In this document: positions 15,615-21,555 of the stretch, one piece after another | How positions within the stretch are numbered: the first letter of the stretch is position 1 | Layout of the letters: each line of letters begins with the position of its first letter | Source of the DNA: an uncultured bacterium | GTDB taxonomy: Bacteria; Cyanobacteriota; Vampirovibrionia; Gastranaerophilales; Gastranaerophilaceae | NCBI GenBank assembly: GCA_945910925.1 | Contig: CAMDZX010000015.1 | Span: 1 to 21,555 of the forward strand | Length of the DNA stretch: 21,555 nucleotides | Direction of reading: 5' to 3' | Program-made: the position numbers and the translations under genes | The notes under the pieces: generated by a model | What the model was told of the DNA's origin: nothing | Databases searched by the model: none | What the model saw: the letters and a program-made list of their open reading frames with translations, nothing else

Positions 15615-15830
15615 CTATTGATTGAATGCTGATGATGAGCCAGAATCTTTTGCAACTTGTTGAGGATTAGTAATTCCTTGTGCCAAGAAGTTACCAATTT
15701 GATTTCCTGCATTAATAAATTTTCTTATCGGATCATCTTCTTCCTGTTTTCTATTTATTGTGCCGAGATTATAATCAACAAAGTTATTATTAACCTTAGG
15801 GCCTGCATTTTGAACTCCGCCATCTCTCAT
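15615..15830 (-). CDS. Small hypothetical protein (71 residues)
   Basis: I do not recognise this protein. It has no cysteine, membrane helix or signal peptide. It is polar and rich in N, Q, G and D, with a charged centre (NRKQEEDDPIRKF), a short helix-like stretch (INAGNQIGNFLAQG) and a serine-rich end. The gene is supported mainly by a GGAGG site 7 bases before the ATG and by a closed frame in a gap that would otherwise be empty. The upstream 280 bases are AT-rich. Its orientation matches coaX, but the promoter before coaX suggests separate control. Confidence 0.6.
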   Translation of the reverse strand: MRDGGVQNAGPKVNNNFVDYNLGTINRKQEEDDPIRKFINAGNQIGNFLAQGITNPQQVAKDSGSSSAFNQ

Positions 15831-15905
15831 ATTGTATCCTCCATATAAAAGTGTACATATATATAAAGTATATAAAGAATAAATAATTGCCTTTTTTAAA
15901 GAAAT

Positions 15906-15934
15906 TTGTTTACAAAATTTAATATATGTATAAA
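15906..15934 (+). promoter_or_regulatory. Possible promoter reading into the 15944-15978 hairpin
   Basis: TTGTTT (15906-15911) and TATAAA (15929-15934) are separated by 17 bases. Transcription would begin near 15941, just before the perfect hairpin. No gene of useful length follows on this strand. This could mark a small RNA, but AT-rich DNA gives such matches by chance. Confidence 0.3.
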
Positions 15935-15943
15935 AGGAGTTCA

Positions 15944-15978
15944 GTAGATAATGTCTTGACTTTCAAGACATTATCTAC
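15944..15978. repeat. Perfect 16-bp inverted repeat with 3-base loop
   Basis: GTAGATAATGTCTTGA and its exact complement flank CTT. The sequence is not GC-rich and no T-run follows on either strand, so it does not look like a terminator. It lies in the 280-base gap (15831-16110) between two minus-strand genes. An operator, a small-RNA stem or a remnant of a mobile palindrome are possible. Confidence 0.7.
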
Positions 15979-16047
15979 GGCTTGGATGACACCAAATAAA
16001 TATAATTCCAAATTGTTTAGAATTTTCAAAATCCAAACAAAATAAAA

Positions 16048-16062
16048 ACCGCCGTAGGCGGT
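16048..16062 (-). terminator. Intrinsic terminator of the coiled-coil gene
   Basis: A short GC stem (ACCGCC with GGCGGT, 3-base loop) which on the minus strand is followed by TTTTATTTTG. It lies about 49 bases past the stop at 16111. The T-run is on the minus side only, so it serves the coiled-coil gene. Confidence 0.75.
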
Positions 16063-16110
16063 GTTGTAATTATAGGGAAAATTATGTTATAAAACATTTC
16101 TTTTACAACG

Positions 16111-16836
16111 TTATGAGAACAATTTATACGTTCTGTCTACGTTGTCTTTTGCGACTGTTTTCAAGGTGTCCATTTCTGTCTTGATTGCGTTTCTCTCTTG
16201 TTCCAGTGCCGCAAGGTCAGTATCAAATTTTTTATCTTTATTGTTGATTTTTCTCATATCTGCTTCGTACTTAGCTTCAGCTTTTTTGAGGTCAAGTTCA
16301 TCGGTAACCTCTTGTAAGCCTGTATCCGTTGCAACATTCACTTCGTAAGAATTTGGTGCATTACCCTTGATAAGTGTATCTATTAGGACGCCATCATTAA
16401 ATGTTGTTACTGCTTTATTTTCTTTATCAAGAAGTTTTACAAGTACAATATATCCTTCACTGATAAAATTCGTAACGGCTTCAGTATCGGTTCCAACCGC
16501 ACCATCTTTTACAATATCGGGCTGAAGCGCCTCAACTGCAGCCTTAAAAGTCTTATATACCGTACCTTTATTATCTCCGACAGCAAGTTCAAAGGAATAA
16601 CCCGCATCTTCTAATTTTTTTGCCGTTACATCCTCAAATGCAGTACTTCCATCCGCATTGATATATTTTTGTTGCATTTTAGTTTTATTCAGAGCATCTT
16701 CATATTCCTGATAAACGTGAGCAGATTCATTCGCCATTTGGAGTTTTTGGGCTTCAAGATTTTGAGCCTTATACTCAATGTCGTGCATTCGAGCCGTTAA
16801 ATTTAATAATCTTGCTTGTGATGCGGCTAAACCCAT
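16111..16836 (-). CDS. Coiled-coil protein, probable flagellar-regulon member
   Basis: A 241-residue protein I cannot assign to a named family. The N-terminal 55 residues (MGLAASQARLLNLTARMHDI onward) and the last 65 (KKAEAKYEADMRKINNKDKK onward) are strongly helical and heptad-like. The middle (about 58-165) is a more globular, D/G/T-rich insert. Conserved helical ends around a variable middle is the layout of axial proteins exported by type III systems. The protein has no Sec signal or membrane helix. An AAGGAG site lies 6 bases before the ATG, and a sigma-28-like promoter precedes it. A terminator follows, so it is monocistronic. Flagellar or secreted-structure function is an inference. 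Confidence 0.8.
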   Translation of the reverse strand: MGLAASQARLLNLTARMHDIEYKAQNLEAQKLQMANESAHVYQEYEDALNKTKMQQKYINADGSTAFEDVTAKKLEDAGYSFELAVGDNKGTVYKTFKAAVEALQPDIVKDGAVGTDTEAVTNFISEGYIVLVKLLDKENKAVTTFNDGVLIDTLIKGNAPNSYEVNVATDTGLQEVTDELDLKKAEAKYEADMRKINNKDKKFDTDLAALEQERNAIKTEMDTLKTVAKDNVDRTYKLFS

Positions 16837-16866
16837 TTCTTACTCCTTTTCCAGTTCGTATTTTTC

Positions 16867-16894
16867 TTTACGGCATAATCTCATCAAAACTTTA
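16867..16894 (-). promoter_or_regulatory. Sigma-28 (FliA/SigD)-like promoter
   Basis: On the minus strand TAAAGTTT is followed after 12 bases by GCCGTAAA, against the consensus TAAAGTTT-N11-GCCGATAA. The -35 matches 8 of 8 and the -10 matches 6 of 8, and the 16-base distance between TAAA and GCCG is within the accepted 14-16. The expected start leaves a leader of about 24 bases that holds the AAGGAG site of the coiled-coil gene. Confidence 0.65.
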
Positions 16895-16944
16895 GCTTTT
16901 ATTTCAAAATCTTAACATATTGTTACAATTAGGGGTTAGATTTG

Positions 16945-16953
16945 TGATATAAT
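16945..16953 (+). promoter_or_regulatory. Extended -10 element giving a leaderless der transcript
   Basis: TGATATAAT, a perfect TATAAT with the TGn extension, ends exactly six bases before the der ATG at 16960. Transcription should start at or next to the ATG. No Shine-Dalgarno sequence is present between them. Confidence 0.65.
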
Positions 16954-16959
16954 CGGAAT

Positions 16960-18297
16960 ATGAGCAGGAAACCAATAGTAGCAATAGTTGGTAGACCGAA
17001 TGTGGGCAAATCTACATTCGTCAATCGTCTTGTGGGGAATCGTCAGTCAATTGTTGACGATTTGCCGGGGGTTACACGTGACCGTATTTATTTTGATGTT
17101 GAATGGCTGCACAAGAATTTTACTGTGATTGATACGGGCGGGATTATTCCGGGCGATGAAGACGATATAATGGTTTCTATATATGACCAAGCACAAATAG
17201 CCTGCAACGAAGCCGATAAGATAATATTTATTGTTGACGGAAAATCAGGAATAAATCCTGTTGATTATGATATTGCAAATATTTTAAGACAATCGGGTAA
17301 ACCTGTTTTTCTTGCCGTAAATAAAATTGATTCGCATGAAGCATTGCTTATGACCGCTGATTTTTATGCGCTTTCTCTTGGTGAACCTATTGCGATATCG
17401 GCTTTACACGGTTCGGGCGGTGTCGGTGATTTACTTGACTTGGTTACGGAGGATTTTCTTGCTGATGAGGATAAGCCGGAGGAAGATAAAACAATAAAGA
17501 TTGCAATAGTCGGACGACCTAATGCAGGCAAATCTTCCATAGTGAATTCCTTGTTGGGCGAAAAGCGTGTAATAGTTTCCGATGTGTCAGGTACTACTCG
17601 TGACAGCATAGACAGTAAGTTAAATTTTGAAGGACAAGAGTTTGTTATTATTGATACCGCAGGTATCAGAAAAAAAGCTAAAGTTACATACGGTGTGGAA
17701 AAGTTTGCCGTAGACAGAGCAATACGTTCAATCAGAGAGTGTGATGTCGCACTTCTTGTTATTGATGCTCAAGAAGGAATTTCCGACCAGGATAAAAAAA
17801 TTGCATCCATTATAACAGAAGCAGGAAAAGGAATGGTTATTGCAATCAATAAATGGGATTTGATTGAAAACAAAAAATCTAATACCATCAATAAATTTGA
17901 AAAAGATTTAATTAACGAAATTCCGTTTTTAGACTATGTTCCTAAAATATACGTTAGTGCATTAACGCATCAAAGATTGAATCAAATATTTACAAAAGCT
18001 GTCGAGGTTTATGAACAGGCAACAAAACGTGTTGCAACAGGTTTGTTAAACAAAGTTATCAATGAAGCGTACGTTATGAACCCTCCTCAAAGTGTTAAAA
18101 ACAAGCGTTTAAGAATACTTTACACTACACAGGTCGGAGTGCAGCCGCCAACTTTTGTCCTCTTTGCCAATAATGCAACTTTGATGAAAGACCATTATAA
18201 ACGTTATATTGAAAACAAACTGCGTGAAGCGTTTGGTTTCTTCGGTACCCCGATTAGAATATCATTGAGAGAACGTTCTAATAAAAATAATAAATAA
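16960..18297 (+). CDS. der: Ribosome-assembly GTPase Der (EngA)
   Basis: An essential double-domain GTPase that helps mature the 50S ribosomal subunit. The first G domain has GRPNVGKST (11-19), GVTRDR, DTGG and NKID. The second has GRPNAGKSS, GTTRDSID, DTAGIRKKAK and NKWD. A KH-like C-terminal domain ends in a basic tail (RERSNKNNK). The 445-residue length is normal. There is no ribosome site before ATGAGC, and the -10 box abuts the start, so the mRNA appears leaderless. The next gene is 121 bases away with its own ribosome site. I see no terminator after der. Confidence 0.97.
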   Translation: MSRKPIVAIVGRPNVGKSTFVNRLVGNRQSIVDDLPGVTRDRIYFDVEWLHKNFTVIDTGGIIPGDEDDIMVSIYDQAQIACNEADKIIFIVDGKSGINPVDYDIANILRQSGKPVFLAVNKIDSHEALLMTADFYALSLGEPIAISALHGSGGVGDLLDLVTEDFLADEDKPEEDKTIKIAIVGRPNAGKSSIVNSLLGEKRVIVSDVSGTTRDSIDSKLNFEGQEFVIIDTAGIRKKAKVTYGVEKFAVDRAIRSIRECDVALLVIDAQEGISDQDKKIASIITEAGKGMVIAINKWDLIENKKSNTINKFEKDLINEIPFLDYVPKIYVSALTHQRLNQIFTKAVEVYEQATKRVATGLLNKVINEAYVMNPPQSVKNKRLRILYTTQVGVQPPTFVLFANNATLMKDHYKRYIENKLREAFGFFGTPIRISLRERSNKNNK

Positions 18298-18361
18298 TGT
18301 ACATTTATCTAAGTGTTCTATATCAGGGCTATACTGTTTGTATATATATGTAAATATTTAA

Positions 18362-18393
18362 TTGTAAATCAATTATAGGCATGATACTATACT
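18362..18393 (+). promoter_or_regulatory. Candidate promoter of the glycosidase gene
   Basis: TTGTAA (18362-18367) is followed by TACTAT after 17 bases or TATACT after 20. It lies 25-30 bases before the AAAGGAG site and ATG of the glycosidase. Either pairing is imperfect. Confidence 0.35.
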
Positions 18394-18418
18394 ATCAGTT
18401 AAATTAAAGGAGTGTAGA

Positions 18419-20689
18419 ATGCTAGATTTTTTATTTAAGAAGGATGTAAGAGCCAACAATTCTCAAGAGTTGAATGATTTTTATTCAAAACTCAAAGAAA
18501 AATACAGTTTTGATACAATATCAGAAGACAGAAAAAATGTTTTAAAAGAGTTGATGGATAATTACGGGTATATTCCGTATTCTTATGCAAAAGCTTTATC
18601 GGAACTTACGGATTCGGAAGTCTTATATTCTCTTGAATACAAATGGAAAGCGAACAATGTTCTGGATTTGAACGGGAAATTTGTTTTTGCGAACCCAAGC
18701 GTTCTTGCTCGTAACAATGTGACTAATTCTGACTGGATAAAAAGAGAAGGTCATAATATAAAATTAATTAACCTTGCAGGACTTGGCAACGGTAATGAAT
18801 CGGAAACCGCAGGAAAGTTTATGGATTGGATGCGTCAGCTTGCAATTCTGCCGACTGGAAATATTTCGGAAGGTATTTTTAATACAACTATTTATTTGAT
18901 ACCTTTTCATCCGAGAGAATTCGGTTGTGCGTATTTGCCGACGTCTTCCGCAGTAAGTCCTAATCTGGAAGATAAAGAGCTTACTGAATTAACAGGGCAT
19001 AATGTTGAACAACAGGTAAAAGATTTCATTACTCTTGCTCAACTTGCAGGGCACCCTGTTATATATGATATTCTTCCTCAGACAGGAAGATATTCCAAAG
19101 CTGTACTTTCACATCCGTATATTGCAAGATGGTTTGACATTAACGGATTAATTGAAGAGTTGGAAAAATCACTCGATAAAGTTTGTTTAGAATTAAAAGA
19201 TGTGAATCGTGACGATTTAGAGATTGTTAAAAACATCTATAAACAGTCTTTACGCAGCAGTACGGGAAGTTTAACGGACTATTATCAGGAAATTTATAAC
19301 AAAATTGATGACTTGATGTTGCCTGAAAAGAAATTTTTATCGGAATCTATGCTTGAACGCTCTATTCAAGATAAACTTCATAAAAAGGCGCGAGTATTAA
19401 TATCTTCTGTTGTAGGTAATCACAAGCATATGGAAGAAACTGATATTACAAATCAAGGTGAAGTCATACAACTTCTTATAAATGAAGGTATGTGGCCTGC
19501 ACCGGGTGGAGCTTGGTGTTCAGCAGGTGTGCCTGTGTTTGACAAGATGAGTGATTGCGGCTCATATCCTGTATTCCGTCATTTTGACTACAAAGATGAG
19601 GATGTTTCAGAATTCGCAAATTTAGATTGTCAAACTCCTTACTATTTTGTTTGCCTTGAAAACGGGAAATTTAACAATGATGTTGTGAATTATTTCATTA
19701 ATTCAATGAAGAAATTGCAAAAGGATTATAATTTTGACGGGTTCCGTGTTGACCATATTGACCACATTGTTGATAATGTGTCTGAAAAAGACGGAAATCC
19801 TATCAGTTACAGAGCACCAAGAAAAGTGTTGGGTATGCTTAATTCGGAAATGAAGGAGCATGTTCTTTATTTCGCAACTCTTGCCGAGTATATGCTTTGG
19901 GATAACTATTTGAAGGAATACCACGAGGATATGGGGTTTGATTTGTTGTGGGGTAATGATATTGTTTCTCAAAGCTTCAAAAATCCACAAACAATTGCCG
20001 ATGACAATACCCAATTATCAAATTATAATTTGGAATCTTCTAAGAAGTCACCTTTGTCAATCTTGAAAACGTATAATAATCAAGACGGTGAATTTGAAGC
20101 TATTGACAGATATCCGGGACAATTAGGATTTGAAGGTGCGATATTTAAGTGGTTTAAATACAAATTCTTGCCGGGTGGTAAGAATGCTCAAAGACCTGTT
20201 CTGTATATTGACGGGGATGAATCGTTTACTAAAACAGGTATTGAAAAAGTTATCGGAAACGAAATTTCAATGGTTCGTGAACGTAATGATGAGTTTTATG
20301 CTCTTTTTGATGCAATTGACAGATTTGTCAAAAATAACGATATTATCGTGAACGGTGAAGCTCATGTCGTAAGACAGGATGATGACGGATTTACCGTATG
20401 GCAAGTATCTAAAGAGGGTGTTAAGAATGCAATTCTTGTAGTTGCAAATAATTTGGCACCAACAGAAAAAGTGCTTGTGGAAGATAACGGAAAATCCTAT
20501 ACCGAATTACGTGAAGGGTGGGAAGTATTCGACAAAAATATAACATTGCCATGTGATTACGAAATAGTATCGGAATACAGATTTAACGGTACGGATTTCG
20601 TGGAAGAAAAATTAGCAATGCCTTTGACTGAGTTGTCGATAGGTAAGTTGATGCCTTCCGAATACAAAATATATTTGTTGAATAAGTAA
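18419..20689 (+). CDS. GH13-like (alpha-amylase superfamily) glycosidase or transglycosylase
   Basis: A 756-residue cytoplasmic-looking enzyme (no signal peptide) that should act on alpha-glucans or related sugars. Reading the GH13 regions in order: VIYDILPQTGRYSK with D217 (region I), DGFRVDHIDHI with nucleophile D445 and R443 (region II), LAEYM with acid/base E490 (region III) and NNQD with D556 (region IV). The catalytic triad is intact. The usual NH after region I and the His of NHD are replaced (TG and Q555), so this is a divergent subfamily. About 130 N-terminal residues and an insert (about 235-340) are outside the core. A C-terminal beta domain is likely (about 650-756). AAAGGAG lies 6-7 bases before the ATG. 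The regulator gene follows after 4 bases. The exact reaction is unknown. Confidence 0.78.
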   Translation: MLDFLFKKDVRANNSQELNDFYSKLKEKYSFDTISEDRKNVLKELMDNYGYIPYSYAKALSELTDSEVLYSLEYKWKANNVLDLNGKFVFANPSVLARNNVTNSDWIKREGHNIKLINLAGLGNGNESETAGKFMDWMRQLAILPTGNISEGIFNTTIYLIPFHPREFGCAYLPTSSAVSPNLEDKELTELTGHNVEQQVKDFITLAQLAGHPVIYDILPQTGRYSKAVLSHPYIARWFDINGLIEELEKSLDKVCLELKDVNRDDLEIVKNIYKQSLRSSTGSLTDYYQEIYNKIDDLMLPEKKFLSESMLERSIQDKLHKKARVLISSVVGNHKHMEETDITNQGEVIQLLINEGMWPAPGGAWCSAGVPVFDKMSDCGSYPVFRHFDYKDEDVSEFANLDCQTPYYFVCLENGKFNNDVVNYFINSMKKLQKDYNFDGFRVDHIDHIVDNVSEKDGNPISYRAPRKVLGMLNSEMKEHVLYFATLAEYMLWDNYLKEYHEDMGFDLLWGNDIVSQSFKNPQTIADDNTQLSNYNLESSKKSPLSILKTYNNQDGEFEAIDRYPGQLGFEGAIFKWFKYKFLPGGKNAQRPVLYIDGDESFTKTGIEKVIGNEISMVRERNDEFYALFDAIDRFVKNNDIIVNGEAHVVRQDDDGFTVWQVSKEGVKNAILVVANNLAPTEKVLVEDNGKSYTELREGWEVFDKNITLPCDYEIVSEYRFNGTDFVEEKLAMPLTELSIGKLMPSEYKIYLLNK

Positions 20690-20693
20690 GATT

Positions 20694-21098
20694 ATGGAAT
20701 CATTATCAGAATTTGTAAATACAAGACGAGAAAAGTTAGGTATGTCCTCTATCGGTTTGGCAAAACGAAGCGGGATTGATATATCTTTAATTGAGGATAT
20801 TGAATCAGGGAAAGAATTGTTTCTTCCTGTTACTGTTCGCCAAAAACTCGCTAAAGCTTTAAAATGTCAGGCTTCTGATATTCAGGCTTATGAGAGGACG
20901 TATGATACCAAAATTTTATCGGATGATACAATTTCCGATATAAAGCAAAGAATTTTGAACGGAGAAGAAGAAATTCATTGTCCTATGTGCGGTTCTCTTT
21001 TGGTTACCAGAATTGCAGAGATGTATGATTTGGAAGACCATTTAATGCTTCATCCGAAAGCACATTGTTCAAAATGTGTTTTTCAGATTAAAGACTAG
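20694..21098 (+). CDS. XRE-family HTH protein with C-terminal zinc ribbon
   Basis: A 134-residue predicted DNA-binding protein. Residues 3-60 form a Cro/C1-type helix-turn-helix (FVNTRREKLGMSSIGLAKRS, then DISLIEDIESGKE). Residues 90-134 carry CPMCG (C96, C99) and CSKC (C125, C128), a four-cysteine zinc ribbon, with several histidines nearby. It starts 4 bases after the glycosidase stop with no clear ribosome site, so it is probably translated by coupling. Control of the glycosidase or of sugar use is a guess from position. The next gene has its own promoter. Confidence 0.8.
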   Translation: MESLSEFVNTRREKLGMSSIGLAKRSGIDISLIEDIESGKELFLPVTVRQKLAKALKCQASDIQAYERTYDTKILSDDTISDIKQRILNGEEEIHCPMCGSLLVTRIAEMYDLEDHLMLHPKAHCSKCVFQIKD

Positions 21099-21127
21099 TT
21101 TACACAGGTGGCTTAATTGATTATAAT
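21099..21127 (+). promoter_or_regulatory. Strong promoter giving a leaderless transcript
   Basis: TTTACA, a 17-base spacer and a perfect TATAAT. The -10 ends six bases before the ATG at 21134, the same distance as at der. No Shine-Dalgarno sequence fits between. Confidence 0.7.
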
Positions 21128-21133
21128 AGTCTT

Positions 21134-21524
21134 ATGAGCAGAGAGATGTATACGGATTTGAATATTTCGGACGGTGTTCGTGAAGCGATTGATAAAGTCA
21201 ATGATATTCTTTGTCATCAGAATTTGAATTCTCAAAATCTCAAGAATTTAATATCCTTGTATGAAAAACTTTTTACTCTGACAAATGATATTAAATACAA
21301 AAAGAATATTGCTGATATTTATTACTTTTATTTTAACAGCAAGGATAAGGCTCTTGCTGCTTATCTTGAGTACGTTGCAAAAGTTCATAATGACAGTTCC
21401 GTGTACCATATTATTGCATCTGTTTATAAGTCACAAAAAGATAATGTTAATTATAAAAGATATTTGGATATGGCATTTAATTCGTCTTTTGCCAAAGTCT
21501 CAGAGCCGATACCGAACTCGGATG
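21134..21524 (+). CDS. TPR-like helical protein, 3' end missing
   Basis: Genuine sequence covers 130 residues, ending PIPNSD; the apparent tail EIGRAHV and its stop come from adapter bases and are not biological. The protein is made of paired helices in a TPR-like arrangement (LISLYEKLFTLTNDIKYKKN, IADIYYFYFNSKDKALAAYL, YHIIASVYKSQKDNVNYKRY). This suggests a protein-binding scaffold. There is no signal peptide. It appears to be translated from a leaderless mRNA. The true length and C-terminal domains are unknown because the contig ends here. Confidence 0.7.
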
Positions 21525-21555
21525 AGATCGGAAGAGCACACGTCTGAACTCCAGT
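21525..21555 (+). other. Illumina TruSeq adapter remnant (assembly artefact)
   Basis: The last 31 bases match the start of the Illumina TruSeq read-through adapter, beginning AGATCGGAAGAGCACACGTC. They should be trimmed before annotation. The translated tail EIGRAHV is a well-known sign of this contamination. Confidence 0.97.

Noticed and set aside
15944..15978. Terminator for a neighbouring gene
   Set aside because: The stem is AT-mixed and has no T-run on either side; the nearby 16048-16062 hairpin is the better terminator.
15955..15980. Tiny ATG-TCT-TGA frame after an AAAAGGAG sequence in the hairpin gap
   Set aside because: A two-residue peptide has no supporting evidence, and the start codon is inside the stem.
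21524..21547. C-terminal EIGRAHV and stop of the last gene
   Set aside because: These are encoded by adapter bases, not genome.

Overview
The window is low-GC bacterial DNA with a few bases between most genes and clear GGAGG-type ribosome binding sites. It ends in a sequencing-adapter remnant, so it looks like a short-read isolate or metagenome contig. A two-partner-secretion adhesin with a signal peptide implies an outer membrane. That, the MotA/MotB pair, the amino-acid genes and the overall protein style fit a gut Melainabacterium (Vampirovibrionia, order Gastranaerophilales). This placement rests on family resemblance and base composition. No rRNA or other phylogenetic marker is present to prove it.

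Layout. Positions 1-2683 (minus) hold two tandem, recently duplicated fatty-acyl-CoA ligases; the second is cut by the contig edge. Positions 2778-5728 (plus) form an operon of homoserine dehydrogenase, threonine synthase and a small tail-anchored DUF4145-like protein, closed by a strong bidirectional terminator. Positions 5795-9025 (minus) are a large TPS-domain adhesin with a 669-bp internal repeat. Positions 9272-9951 (minus) are two small paralogous proteins sharing two motifs that I cannot assign to any family. Positions 10067-12199 (minus) are a zinc alcohol dehydrogenase and an Fsr-like MFS exporter. Positions 12369-14851 (plus) are motA, motB and a possible RNase H-fold protein. Positions 14778-15830 (minus) are a 71-residue unknown protein and type III pantothenate kinase. 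Positions 16111-16836 (minus) are a coiled-coil protein behind a sigma-28-like promoter. Positions 16960-21524 (plus) are the GTPase der, an unusual GH13-type glycosidase, an XRE/zinc-ribbon regulator and a truncated TPR-like protein.

How the genes connect. hom and thrC are two steps of threonine synthesis. MotA and MotB form the flagellar stator. The sigma-28-like promoter suggests the coiled-coil protein belongs to the same motility regulon. The glycosidase and the zinc-ribbon regulator are four bases apart and probably co-transcribed. der and the last gene seem to be read from leaderless mRNAs, because in both a TATAAT box ends six bases before the ATG.

The best leads for something undescribed are the paired small proteins at 9272-9951, the sigma-28-linked coiled-coil protein, and the leaderless promoter design. 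I found no CRISPR array, tRNA, rRNA, transposase or recognisable defence island.
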